64,000 nucleotides of DNA from positions 264,028,077 to 264,092,076 of the forward strand of contig CP136061.1 in the NCBI GenBank assembly GCA_032622095.1, written 5' to 3'. Every line of letters begins with the position of its first letter. The stretch's first letter is position 1. Below are positions 1 through 10,616 of this stretch, in pieces. The translations under genes and the position numbers were made by a program. The stretch is from Siphonodentalium dalli. Its lineage: Eukaryota > Mollusca > Scaphopoda > Gadilida > Siphonodentaliidae. The notes under the pieces were generated by a model. The model made no database searches, was not told the origin of the DNA, and worked only from the letters and a program-made list of their open reading frames with translations.

Positions 1-9
1 TGGCATATC

Positions 10-2075
10 GTGAAACAATTTATGAATACATCGCAAAACAAACAGATACCTCCACTTGTATACCAAGATAATTTATATAATGACGACCTACAAAAGGCAG
101 AACTCTTGAATCGTATATTTGTTGAGAATAGTACACTCAAAGTTAATGGATCGAATGAACCTGATTTCGCATATCGAACAGACAAAACATTATCCGATAT
201 ACAAATTTGCCAAGATGACATTACTACCATACTAAGACAGTTGCCCACAAATAAGGCGAGCGGACCCGACATTATCAGCTATCGTATGCTGAAGGAAACA
301 CATTCTACAGTGAGCAAACCCCTTTATATCTTGTTTAAACTCTCACTAGAAACATCTGTATTCCCATCTGAATGGAAGAAAGCGGAGGTTGTACCCATCC
401 CCAAAAAGGGTGACCCTAGTAACCCCAACAATTACAGGCCCGTGTCGTTACTTAGCGTGTTGAGTAAAGTTTTCGAAAAAATCGTTTTAAAATAACTCCT
501 TGATCATCTAAACAAAAACAACCTTTTGTACGAACACCAATCAGGTTTCCTGCCCAACCATAGTACTGACGGTCAATTAATTGAAATTTTTCATAATTTA
601 CTTAAGGCTATTGATGATGACCTTATGACATGTGCTGTATTTTGTGATGTATCAAAGGCCTTCGATAAAGTTTGGCATGATGGGCTTATTGTAAAGATGA
701 ACAGATACGCAATAAATGGTATTCTGCTAAAGTGGTTTCAAAGCTACCTTAGTGGTCGATCACAAAGAGTTCGATTAAATTCTGAAACATCCCAATTCGA
801 AAGAATTGCGGCTGGCGTTCCTCAAGGATTTGTACTGGGGCCTGTGTTTTTTTGATGTATATCAACGATATTGGGGATAAAGTTTCCTCCAAAACGCGAC
901 TTTACGCCGACGACACCTGTCTATTTCAAAGCCATAAAGACTTGCAACTAGTAGAACGAACTATTAATCAGGACATGCTTGCAATTAACGAGTGGGCTAA
1001 TAATTGGCTGGTCACATTTAATTCCTCCAAAACAAAACTTATGTTTTTCGCTAAAAACAGCGACCAAGCGAGGCCAATTATCACATTGGGTCAAAATACT
1101 CTAGTGTATACTGAAACGCATAAGCATTTGGGACTAGATCTGCATGAGGATTTTTCGTGGAATACTCAGATTGAAAATTTATGTAATCGTGCCAATTCTA
1201 GACTCGCCCAGTTACGAAAATTAAAATATATCCTTAATCGTAACTCACTAGAAACACTTTACCTGTCATACATACGACCCTTACATGAGTATGCGAGCCC
1301 AGTGTGGTCTGGTGCTCCATTATACCTTCTTGATAAATTAGATGATGTTCAGTACGACGCAGCAAGGATAGTCACCGGTTGTACACGATCCGTGTCTCAC
1401 GAACGCCTTATGTTAGAAATTGGCTGGGATACCCTAGACAGCAGACGATATACTAAACGAATGTCGGTTCTACATAACATCGTAAACAAGAAAGCTGCAA
1501 ATTATCTGGTCTCCCTGCTTCCACACCGTTTTGTCGATATAACTGATTATGACCTCAGAAATGCAACTGATTTTACCCCTCTCCGCCGCGACACCAAACG
1601 AATGGACTCTTCTTTTTTCCCAAAATGTCTCGCAGAATGGAACGCACTAGAACCATATTGCAGAAACTCTCGTCTAGAGGATTTTAAAAAACAGCTAAAG
1701 TTCGCAAATCCTGTGCTGAAACCACCGAAATATTTCTCATTTGGGAAGCGGCGTTTTAATGTTATACAATGTCAGCTCCGGTGTCGATGCAGTGACTTGC
1801 GGGAACACAAGGTAGATAACCATTTGATAGACTCTAAACTGTGCAGTTGTGGTCTCGGTGATGAGACTGTTGACCACTATTTCTTTGAATGCACACTATA
1901 TGCCAGAGAAAGACTTAAACTATACAATAGTTTGATACCCTTTGATGTGAATACAATATCAGTCGAGACACTTTTGTTCGGCAACCCATATATAAGTCAC
2001 GATATGAATACTGTAATCTTTAATTACGTGCATCGGTTCATTAAAGAAACAAAACGTTTCAATTTCGATGTCTGA
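10..2075 (+). pseudogene. LINE reverse transcriptase (ORF2 C-terminal two thirds), broken
   Basis: This would make cDNA by target-primed reverse transcription. Visible in order: an RT entry block with NKASGPD and NNYRPVSLLSVLSKVFEK, the acidic block CDVSKAFDKVWHDGL near 650, the GVPQG block near 815, and the catalytic YADDTCLF near 905. The C-terminus carries a Cys/His cluster (CSCGLGDETVDHYFFEC, about 1850-1890) that recurs in LINE copies 2 and 4. Two lesions break the frame: an in-frame TAA at 493-495, and a one-base loss in a T run near 845-855 that moves the frame just before the MYINDI block. The final 407 codons (852-2075) are open. An inactive copy; family assignment is firm, clade is not. 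Confidence 0.9.
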
Positions 2076-2192
2076 GATGTGTAGAGCTAATATAAGAACA
2101 TGATAGCGAATTAACTATAATTGATGATACTTCCACTTTAACTTTAAATATTTATCGAACCCAGTAAAGCTGTCGACACCATCCACATGCAA

Positions 2193-2235
2193 TCTCTCTC
2201 TCTCGCTCTCTCTCTCTCTCTCGCGCTCTCTCTCT
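2193..2235. repeat. CT-rich microsatellite
   Basis: An interrupted run of CT dinucleotides (with occasional CG) inside the 3' UTR of LINE copy 1. The Arg/Glu-rich reading frame across it on the minus strand is a product of the repeat and not a gene. Confidence 0.9.
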
Positions 2236-2396
2236 ATCAATCTCCTTTCTCTCATACATAACGTGTGAAACAATCCACCAGTTCTTTCTATACTGTTAGT
2301 TGTCATAACTTGTACATAGCTATATTGTTATAACATATTTCCTTGCTCTTGTCAGTGTTAAATTTGTATATATTTATTGTTTTGACAATAAGGAGA

Positions 2397-2429
2397 GGGT
2401 GTTACTGTAAGTGGCAGCACTTGTCATCC
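2397..2429 (+). other. LINE 3'-terminal two-helix hairpin, copy 1
   Basis: Outer helix GGGTG (2397-2401) with CATCC (2425-2429, one G-U pair), inner helix AAGTG (2409-2413) with CACTT (2418-2422), loop GCAG. The flanks AGGAGA and ATCCC are shared with the tails of three other copies. In those copies both strands of each helix change together (see findings). By analogy with stringent LINEs such as UnaL2, it could be the RNA structure that the element's RT recognises; this role is inference. Confidence 0.65.
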
Positions 2430-2499
2430 CATCCCTTTTGCCTGTGTGTATATATGTAATACTATATGCATTGAGCAAATAAAATACAGTCACCAGGCC

Positions 2500-3287
2500 A
2501 TCTCCATATCATTTTAAGTAGTTATGCGTTCACATTTCACAATCCTGACATATGGTGACCCACATACGTAACTTGAACAATTATATCTTCTTAACAGTCA
2601 TATTTATATGGGAATGGCAATCAAGCCATTCACAAAATGAACTAGCAGAACGAGATAACTAGAAGAAGCATTAAACGTATATGTATCATTCTATTGAAGA
2701 GATACATATATTCGTGCAAACTGAGAGACCTCGAACCGTCAGAGGATTGCATATATATTATAACAATATTTTGTCTGTTCCATTCAATACAGTTTCCACA
2801 AAAAGTTACAATTTGTCAAGAGATATGGAAGGCCTGTTCAAAAATAGTGGTCACAGTGTGCAGTCAAATATAGTTTCTTCCGATATACAATAAACGCAGT
2901 TAGTAGAACAAGACTTTTCAGGATCCTACCAATACTGACATCATTCTGACAAGGGTTTTAGAACAGACTCATCGACTGACATAAACAACTCAAAATATCG
3001 CCCTGTGCCTGGCACATGTAGCTGATATATAGGCGCAGCAACATTCGTTTAAACTAAGAATATTTAGCCAATATATAGCACCATGAACAGAGGCGCACCT
3101 GGAAATTTCTTTGAAACATCTGTATCTTCATGGAGATATCATAGCCAGGTGTCCTCGAGATCTTAGTCCAACTCACTAGATTGATTGATACATCTCAATA
3201 TGTAAAACCCATTAATCATCTGTTATCGAACTAATGTGTTTATGATGTTCATGTATCATAATATAACGTCTAATGTAGACGCAGTTG
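2500..3287. other. No recognisable feature
   Basis: AT-rich sequence. The longest frame is an unrecognised 70-codon ORF at 2681-2893 with low-complexity composition. No repeat partner was noticed elsewhere in the window. Confidence 0.5.
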
Positions 3288-3534
3288 TAAATAAATAAAT
3301 ACTTCATTATTGGTGGAACGGATTAATCGCGATAAACAGAATGACAATTGACAAGGTGAGCCACTACTTATATTCCATGACTGTAATAATTATGTTTTGT
3401 GATGCTATTTGAATATACAATTTCTGAGAAAACGTATAACACTTTAAGCAAGAGCATTCTCTATTCCCAACAATTATCCACAGCATACATTAATCTGGGC
3501 AACGCCGGGTAACCCTGCTAGTTATTCTATATAA
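3288..3534 (+). repeat. Dispersed repeat, copy 1 (partner inverted at 22996-23222)
   Basis: About 240 bp matching the reverse complement of 22996-23222, from a GTAAATAAATACTTC end through GGATTAATCG to a GCAACGCCGGGTAACC-type end next to an AT-rich stretch. The end motif (CTAGCAGGGTTACCCGGCG in one orientation) resembles ends seen at about 5955, 30240, 30555 and 36065, so it may be the terminus of a widespread retroposon. No coding capacity. Confidence 0.7.
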
Positions 3535-3659
3535 ACACACTTTTTCAGACAATAACTAGTAAGAAAATGAAGTGGATGTAATACTAATAATGTATAATTA
3601 TGAATGTTGCGTATATTGTTTTGTACATAAATGTTCATATATAATATCACTGATATCGG

Positions 3660-4260
3660 AATAAATATATATAATATTCCAGAATGTCCCAGAATGTCAC
3701 ATTCATAATCTTCTAGAATGTCCTAGGAATGTCCCATGATATGTTCCATAATATTTCAGAATGTCCCCGAATGTCACATGATAATTTCAATATCTTCTAG
3801 AATGTCCTAGGAATGCCACATGATGTGTTCCATAATATTCCAGAATGTCCCATGATATGCTCCATAATATTCCAGAATGTCCCATGATATGCTTCATAAT
3901 ATTCCAGAATGTCCCATGATATGCTCCATAATATTCCGGAATGTCCCATGATATGCTCCATAATATTCCAGAATGTCCCATGATATGCTCCATAATATTC
4001 CAGAATGTCCCGGAATGTCACAAGATATATGTTCCATCATATTCCAGAATGTCCCATGATATGTTCCATGATATTTCAGAATGTCCCAGAATGTCCCATA
4101 ATATTTTCATAATCTTCTAGAATGTCGTAGGAATATCCCATGATGTGTTCCATAATATTCCAGAATGTCACATGATATTTTCCATAATATTCCATAATAT
4201 TCCAGAATGTCCCATGACATATTCAAGAATGTCCCATGACATATTCCATTATCAAATGTA
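3660..4260. repeat. 32-bp minisatellite
   Basis: Tandem units of the type ATTCCAGAATGTCCCATGAT plus ATGCTCCATA. The spacing of the CAGAATGTCC core is exactly 32 bp at 3841, 3873 and 3905; outer units are degenerate and of uneven length. The frames that read through it on the minus strand (repeated W-N-I-M-E-H type peptides) are repeat shadows. Confidence 0.95.
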
Positions 4261-5071
4261 ATCTGGAAATTCGTGGAAACACCAGCAAGATTATCTCCTT
4301 TAATGATAAAGCATATTTATATGAGGAAGAATAACTCTAAATTCATGACGATCGAGAAGGCGCCAATATGGTTATTCCCCTTATATCAAATAGGGAACTT
4401 CGCATGTAAAAAAAAATGCCTGGCTCACAAAGTCAAGTTCCAGCTCCATGCAGAGTTCGGTCCCCCACGCAGCACACATACTGTGAAGAAAGACTTACCG
4501 CTGCAAGCATCTACACATAATGTGAAGAAATCGCACACTTATTTATGTACACTTTTGTATGTTACATTTCATTCTGCATTATTCATAGAAACTTGAACAT
4601 TGACTTGATCAAGCCAGAATGAATTGTAACTGACAAAACACATTAATAAAATGTTAGATTTAATTAAGAAAATAGACATGCCGGCAGCGTTCCGAATTCT
4701 GTTTTGCAGCTTGAGTCAAGTTGGGGGGGGTGCAGTGGTCACATCAAGAAAGTGTGAATACCATCCTACCCGGCATCCGGCCGAAAACAACTCAACAACA
4801 AGTCATGTTAAATATTGTTAGGCTAATGCATTCTCTTATATATGCCAGTCTGGGAGACTCGCATATATAAGAGAATGCATTGGCATCGGGATTTCGCAAA
4901 CAATCAGGAAGCGCAAGTCATGGAACGGTTAATAAATAACTCTCGTTTTGAGTAATTTTTTAAAGGAAATGATATATTACCCGCTTATAGGAAATGTCTC
5001 CTCAAACTTTTCGGTTATAACAGCATAAACTTAATCGATACAAGAGTTAGTTCTTCTTATTTGAATCCCAG
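4261..5071. repeat. Dispersed repeat with internal hairpins, copy 1
   Basis: About 800 bp that recurs at 34687-35436 with small indels, from ATCTGGAAATTCGTG to TATTTGAATCCCAG. It holds a long hairpin (4826-4880) and a second inverted pair around GAGGAAGAATAAC and GGTTATTCCCCTTATAT. No protein is recognisable. A noncoding foldback-type mobile element is likely; its termini are set only by where the two copies stop matching. Confidence 0.8.
4826..4880. other. 20-bp-arm hairpin within dispersed repeat
   Basis: A perfect 20-bp inverted repeat (ATGCATTCTCTTATATATGC at 4826-4845 and its complement at 4861-4880) encloses a 15-nt loop that itself contains AGTCT-GGG-AGACT. The second family copy keeps the arms at 35167-35221 with one arm mismatch and a changed loop. 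Confidence 0.85.
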
Positions 5072-5305
5072 TATTAATCAAACGTGTCTAGTGTTCACCA
5101 ATATATTTCCATAAATTAGATACTGCACATTCCTTGCGATCAACAGTAAGAATTGTGTCTTAGGAATAAACAACTGTCAATCATGCATACGTGAGGTATA
5201 AACCAACATCGACGAAATTAGGGATTCGGCCACATAATGTTCGAGGGCGCTCGCCCGAGAGGGATAACCACCATCGATGAGATTAGGGATTCGGCAACAT
5301 AATGT
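5072..5305. repeat. Short direct duplication, otherwise nothing
   Basis: About 40 bp around GATTAGGGATTCGG...ACATAATGTT occurs twice (near 5215-5243 and 5276-5305), separated by a GGGCG-CTCG-CCC hairpin. Nothing else is recognised. Confidence 0.6.
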
Positions 5306-5540
5306 TAGTGTAAACATCTTTTATTGCATAATAATATCGCAACGGGATTGAGACACAAGTTTTACAACTTACAAATGGTCTCTCTCCCCACATAATTGTA
5401 TTAAACAAAATGGACATAAAATATAATCACAAACAAACATTATAATTCATATGTACAACATCGTTTAACTTATAACAATATAATTATATAATCGAGAGTG
5501 TGACAATAACGGTGGATATTTCTCTTTATGGGGGGGGGGT
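5306..5540 (-). mobile_element. LINE 3' tail fragment (copy 3)
   Basis: Reading the minus strand, 5400 down to 5315 matches the 3' end of LINE copies 1 and 2: GGGAGAGAGAC, the inner stem AAGTT-GTAA-AACTT, GTCTCAATCCC, then GCAATAAAAG. The outer stem is GAGAC with GTCTC and the inner AAGTT with AACTT, so the hairpin is fully paired. Only 3' UTR is left; no RT coding is present. The 5' limit near 5540 is a guess. Confidence 0.7.
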
Positions 5541-5689
5541 GGTTCGTACTGTGGATCGGTGGCTCAGCAAGTTTGAGCTCAATCTGAAAAACTGACCCGA
5601 TATAAATCTCCGCTGTTCCTAGGAAGCTCTAAGTGCGTCACACAACACGCTCATGTCTGGATAGTCTTACACGCATACGCCCAGAACCA

Positions 5690-5960
5690 GACGTAAGAAT
5701 CACATTACACACATACGCTCTTTATCAACGACACTGCGGATAGGAACGCTCTTTAACTATCAACGTGATTAACCCCCGCGGTGCCATTTTTCGTGACTGA
5801 GAGTGGAGAACGGATGCTCTGAGATTCTCCAAAACACCGCGACGACCATTCCCGTGGATTTTTACCCTTATATAGGAAGTTTGAGCTCAATCTGTTCATC
5901 CGTTTTCGAGTGTATAGCGACTATATATATACGTAGTCTCAAAATATATAGTAGACTAGC
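5690..5960 (+). repeat. Dispersed repeat (family B), copy 1
   Basis: Shares CGCTCTTTA, TTCTCCAAAAC, GGATTTTACCCTTATATA, GTTTGAGCTCAATCTG and TCTCAAAATATATAGTAG with 6430-6715, and inverted with 29280-29560. It ends in CTAGCAGGTTAGCCCGCC. This is nucleotide-level similarity; the peptide similarity between the frames of the copies follows from it. Confidence 0.65.
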
Positions 5961-6119
5961 AGGTTAGCCCGCCACTGGCGTGGTTGGTCAGAAACATGAC
6001 ATTTTTCTATATTTTTTTTTAATTAAATTTGTTGTTTCTGGCGTTTACCCGATGAACCCCCCCCCCCCCTTCCTAGGAACGACAGACAACGCATTCTTTT
6101 TTGTTAACCTGCCCGCACC

Positions 6120-6410
6120 CGTCCTAATGTCGTTAAATATCTCTGCATAATATTTCGAGCGATAACATTGCATTGAATTGAAAACAAACGCTTCCCGTCG
6201 TGAAATCTCTCTACGATAACATTGCATTGAATTGAAAACAAACGCCTCCCGTCGTGAAATCTCTCTGCATAATATTTCGAGTCTGCCGTACCCGTCCTAA
6301 TGTCGTGTAATCTCTCTGCATAATATTTCGAGCGAAAACATTGCATTGGATTGAAAACAAACGCTTCCCGTCTTGAAATCTCTCTGCATGATATTTCGAG
6401 CGACAGGCTA
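6120..6410. repeat. Short tandem duplication array
   Basis: About four imperfect units built from ACATTGCATTGAATTG, AAACAAACGC(T/C)TCCCGTC and AAATCTCTCTGCATAATATT. Part of the unit recurs inverted near 29670-29710 (CTCGAAATATTATGCAGAG...CACGACGGGA), which ties it to family B. The preceding 6050-6070 is a C homopolymer. Confidence 0.75.
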
Positions 6411-6429
6411 CAATCAGACTCCCGTCATA

Positions 6430-6715
6430 CAGATAGCGAAAACGACGCTCTTTATATAGACACTGCGGAAAACGAACGCTCTCTATATATCAACGCTATT
6501 AACACCGAAGTGCCGATTGCGGTGATTTTGATGATTGGGAAGGGAGAAACGGTGCGCTGAGCTTCTCCAAAACGCGATCACGGCGGTATCCGTGGGATTT
6601 TACACTTATATACGAAATTTGAGCTCAATTTGTCCAACCGTTTTCGATTCCATGAAGTACCCACACACACACATATATATATATACGGAAGTCTCAAAAT
6701 ATATAGTAGATATCC
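6430..6715 (+). repeat. Dispersed repeat (family B), copy 2
   Basis: Second direct copy of the unit at 5690-5960, with a CA/TA microsatellite at about 6660-6685 in the place where other copies have TA. A 73-codon frame runs through it, but the inverted copy at 29.3 kb shows that the similarity lies at DNA level. Confidence 0.65.
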
Positions 6716-7223
6716 CCACTACCAGGAGACTGAACTTGTTATTCCACTCTAGATAGTGTCCGTTATTATATATCCTTGCGCGTTATTTTAACATAAGTGG
6801 CTGGTCAGCTTTAAGAACGTGTTATGTCTAACCGTTTGTTTAATTGTGGTCTGAGTTGTAACAAATTGGTACAAAACATAAAATAAACACAACTTAACTG
6901 TTGGTGAGATACGAGGATTATTTCCACGGGCCTCGTAAAAATAATCCCCCGTATCTCACTCGATGAGAGAACCCGCACGCTACTCATAACAGTTAACTGT
7001 TAAACGATCAGACCCTTATTCCATTCAATAAACCAATTATATTATAATGATATGCAACGGTCATTGCATAACAGGAAATAGCGCCAGGTGTACCGAAATG
7101 TAATATTGTTGCGCAAACGTGATTCGGAATCGGAGGAATGAAGAAGACTCAGTGCTGATGCTTGATATACATGTAGTTTGAAATGTATTATTATATTTGA
7201 AACGAATGTTTTTCCACGTTCTC
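6716..7223. other. No recognisable feature
   Basis: AT-rich. One short inverted pair is visible near 6907-6962 (GAGATACGAGGATTATTTCC... with ...AATAATCCCCCGTATCTCAC), about 22-bp arms, probably a small foldback relic. Confidence 0.5.
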
Positions 7224-7448
7224 GGGGTTAAGTAGGTCGATTAATGCATTAAATTCGTACATGTTCTAGGGGTTAAGTAGGTCGATTAATGCATTAAATT
7301 CCTACATGTTCTCGGGGTTAAGTAGGTCGATTAATGCATTAAATTCGTACATGTTCTATGGGTTAAGTAGGTCGATTAATGCATTAAATTCGTACACGTT
7401 CAAGGGGTTAAGTAGGTCGATTAATGCATTAAATTCCTACATGTTTTA
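7224..7448. repeat. 45-bp minisatellite with internal palindrome
   Basis: Five units start at 7224, 7269, 7314, 7359 and 7404, each 45 bp with few substitutions. Every unit contains the perfect 12-bp palindrome TTAATGCATTAA. Because 45 is a multiple of three, one frame stays open and gives a repeated 15-residue peptide (GLSRSINALNSY core). No start context or flanking domain supports translation. Confidence 0.95.
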
Positions 7449-7489
7449 TGACTTTAAACGAATCAGTGCGATCTATTCAATTGGTTGGA

Positions 7490-7930
7490 ATCTACTTATC
7501 TTGGGATCAAAATAAGCATACGGGTAGCATACCCGTATGCTTATTGATTTTTGGAAAAGTTGCCGCCATGTATGGTGCTTATTTGGGACCGTATGTTTAT
7601 TTTAAGCGGAATTTTCAAGAAATGTATACTATATGCCTATCAGCATTGCTGGAGCCTTTAATCAGATCAGGAAAAGATATACAAACTTGTTGCTGGAAGT
7701 CTGTTTGGTAATTCCTATGACAACAAACAGTGGACAATATGGAAAATATATATGGTTAACCTTATAGCATTTCAGATAGACTTCCTTCCATGCATGTTTT
7801 AAATTGCCACCCTGTACTCTTATTCCACCTGTATTCGTATTGGATTTAGCAGAATTGTCCACCCTGTACTCTTATTCCGCACCGTATGCTTATTTGGACC
7901 CCAAGAGTATCTATTCAAATTGATCCGCAC
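7490..7930. mobile_element. Foldback (MITE-like) element
   Basis: The ends are inverted relatives: 7490-7525 (GAATCTACTTATCTTGGGAT then AATAAGCATACGG) and 7875-7925 (CCGTATGCTTATTTGGACCC then CAAGAGTATCTATTC). Just inside the left end lies a perfect 16-bp-arm hairpin at 7511-7545 (AATAAGCATACGGGTA, loop GCA). The core holds a duplicated CACCCTGTACTCTTATTCC. No ORF of note. Boundaries and superfamily are uncertain. Confidence 0.55.
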
Positions 7931-9372
7931 GAAAGGGTTAGGATCCATCATCATTTTGATTCTCGTATGGAAAATAAATTCGACATAAGCCGTCACCAAT
8001 TGGTTGGTTTCATCTACATGTATTGATCATGTACATGTGTCAACACATGATCCGCTAGCACGATTCAACTACATACTTTGTTTGGAACAAGAACTCGAAT
8101 CCATATAATGATGTGTTACCATCAGTTTGTGAGAATGGCTTTGGTGGTTATGTATGTTGCTCTAGTAACCTGTAAACCCGGTCGACAGTACAGTAACCTT
8201 TGTAAATGTTAAGCACTCACAGAAGTTCACACGCAACCACATAATGCTTAAGGGGATATTACATCTAAAATATAGCCGTTCTATGTCGTGGCATTAATAA
8301 AGCCTTCGTCGCGGAACAGGAAGAGTCCATACGTGTTCGAGGAGACAGGACTTCTAACCATAATGGTTGGTTAATTGGGGTTTATCGTCGTTTCAGCCGC
8401 TAGGCCATATCACGACGTTGTCAGGTTTTTTTATTACATGTATATGAGCTATTTACTAAAATAGACCGAGGAATCAATACAAAATCGAACTGATTCCGAT
8501 TCACATCGGCAATACAATTTCTGCACAACAGATAACTCAGAATACACATGCTTCAAATGTGCGTTATATATCAGATACCTTTATTTCAAATATACCAACT
8601 TACTTGATTGTGTACTATTAGCAATGTGGCATTGCCTTTTTGTCTCTTATTGACACACAATCGTTATTTGAACAGTGATTGGAGCATTAAAAGGCTCCAG
8701 ATCCAATCTCAGAGCATTTAATTTTCAAAATGTTCCGGGGAGGCCCCCTGACCCTCACCCGTACTCACCATCAGGCCTTCGTGAGATACTACTCGCCTTG
8801 ACATTTTGTATGAGAGCTACTCGCCACTGGCCTAGAATTATTTTAAGGGGACCTCATCATTGCTCACCAGTGATTTCCCACACGGAGAGGACTGGAACTG
8901 TGTTTATTTAATCAAATTGATGGTGTTTTTACTTTACACATGCACACATTTTAACCTATTGCTAATAAGGGACACATCTAACCTGTTAAAGTGGGTAATT
9001 TGACATTTATAACCATAAATATTTGAGTTTTTAAAGGTTTTGTTGTCATATTATTCAGACATGTGCTTTGTTTGTTTATTTGTTGTGGGTGTACTTGATC
9101 AGCGTTCTCTCAGTTCCGGTGCAGACACAATGAGAGACCCTTACCCTGCCAACAACACATTATTTAGTAGAATTTACAAGGTTTTCATCAATTTTGGGGG
9201 TGGGTGTCCCAGACCTGGTTGGAAAAAAACGTGCGGTCCCGGGTGGGTGTCCCAGACATGGGTGGAAAAAACTTACGCTCCAGGTGTAGTGGGTCCCCAA
9301 AACTTAAAAACACAAAATTTCCACCTTGTGTCCGTAATTTTTTTCTTTGACCCATCCCCCCTGTTTTAACAC
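7931..9372. other. Mostly unrecognised; small tandem duplication at 9201-9286
   Basis: A 43-bp unit around TGGGTGTCCCAGAC is present twice (9201 and 9244). Around 8725-8760 there is a G/C-rich CCGGGGAGGCCCCCTGACCC stretch of a kind common in repeats. The frames here (78 and 109 codons) are not recognisable proteins. Confidence 0.5.
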
Positions 9373-9788
9373 GCCCAAAACAACAACAATATGCACGGCA
9401 TGGAACCGAAAAGAGCTAGTTCCGTGCTAGTCTATTCCTGATTGGTAATAACAAAGCGCGTTTTTTTTTCCACTTTTGTGCGATAAGTTGACAACGGCTG
9501 CAAAATAGCGGTGATAATGAACATTATTTTTTAAAGAGCATATGAAGCCAGCATAACATTAATTCGTGCTCGCAATTTACCTTTTTGAAGATTTAATAAA
9601 GTATTTATAGTTACAACTTATCGCCCGATTCTGGACATTCTTCCTAATAAGTGGGTTTCATAATACTCGGTACACGCTGGTGAAATTTCCACGCTGGTGA
9701 AATTTCCCAAAAAGGCAGTATTACAATATTATTTTCAATATGTGTTAAGGGATTGACTCCATGTTACATTTCCGAGTTCTAATTACAA

Positions 9789-10398
9789 CTAGAGGTGTGA
9801 CTGTCCCAATGGGACTACGGATACCCCCCTGTTTTTAAAATACTAAGATGTTTCACATGTCAGTAAACATTTAGTTAAAATAATAAAATAACAGTTCCTA
9901 TTGCAGGTGTACAACCATAACCCTAATCTTAAACCTATTGACCGAAAAATGTAGGAATAAAAGCTTGGACAAAATTATGCATGTTGCGAAAAAATTTCTA
10001 AGTCGAAAAAGGGGAATAACTCCACACAAAACATGTCGGACAGACGTCATAATCGCAGGTGCACAGGTTCCCATGGTACTAAATATCAGTGCCAAGATTA
10101 AAAAACATTGACCTAAAAATGTAGGAATAAAAGCTCGGACAAGAGTATACATGTTGCGAAAAAAGGGGGATAACTCCATCAAAAAAAGTCCGACAGACGT
10201 CATAATCGCAGGAGCACAGGTTCCCATGGTGGTTGATGTCTGCGCCAAGTTTCACGGAAATTGATCAAAAAAACGACTGAGAAAAACTCCGGACAAATGT
10301 GTGTCCACGGACGGACGGACGACGGCCGGACGACGGACGGACGGACGAGCTGACTCCAGTATACCCCCATAACTTCGTTGCGGGTGGGGGTATAATAC
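9789..10398. mobile_element. Inserted repeat with 152-bp triplication and ACGG tract
   Basis: Absent from copy 2 of family C. It contains three tandem units of about 150-153 bp (start marks GCAGGTGTACAA 9904, GCAGGTGCACAGG 10056, GCAGGAGCACAGG 10207), an ACGG/ACGGCC simple repeat (10302-10348) and a terminal hairpin TATACCCCCA...TGGGGGTATA (10360-10394). A small GTCCC-AAT-GGGAC hairpin lies at the left end. This style of dispersed element with an ACGG tract and terminal GGGGGTATA is familiar from bivalve genomes (from memory). The target duplication is not clear. Confidence 0.7.
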
Positions 10399-10616
10399 AG
10401 TTGCCTTGTCCGATTTGACACTATACAACCGTAATGGGTATGTCCTACATTGACCAGAAAATAATTAGATTGGTCGAAATAAGTTTAATACGCTTTGATT
10501 TGTTTCCAGCCTAGTATATATAACAGAGTGTTATAATCTGTGTTATTTCGGTTACCAAACACTAAGTGTTATCGTGCGTGCAGCTAATCTATGTGTGGAG
10601 AGTGTCTTTCTCATAT

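Larger units (their letters stand above)
1..2495 (+). mobile_element. LINE copy 1 (non-LTR retrotransposon), 5' part outside window
   Basis: The element runs from before the window edge to about 2495. It consists of a broken reverse transcriptase ORF (10-2075), a 3' UTR with a CT microsatellite, a conserved 3' hairpin (2397-2429) and an AATAAA signal (2478-2483) just before the end. Its endonuclease region is not in the window. The RT sequence and the C-terminal Cys/His motif place it in the broad Jockey/I/CR1 group; the exact clade is not determined. The copies at 38907-40565, 42856-44247 and about 5306-5540 belong to the same or a close family, because they share the C-terminal motif and/or the 3' hairpin. 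No target duplication can be checked, since the 5' end is missing. Confidence 0.9.

Noticed and set aside
3787-4021. Open frames with repeated W-N-I-M-E-H peptides on the minus strand
   Set aside because: They lie fully inside the 32-bp minisatellite; two frames are open at once, which is a property of the repeat.
7306-7515. ORF with a repeated GLSRSINALNSY peptide
   Set aside because: It follows from the 45-bp unit length; no domain, no start context and no conserved flank.
9413-9430. GTTCCGTGCTAGTC near 9416, equal to the duplication plus first bases of the 18239-19612 transposon
   Set aside because: It could be an excision footprint, but family C copy 2 has nearly the same bases (GTTCCGTGTTAGCC), so it is part of family C and the match is probably chance.
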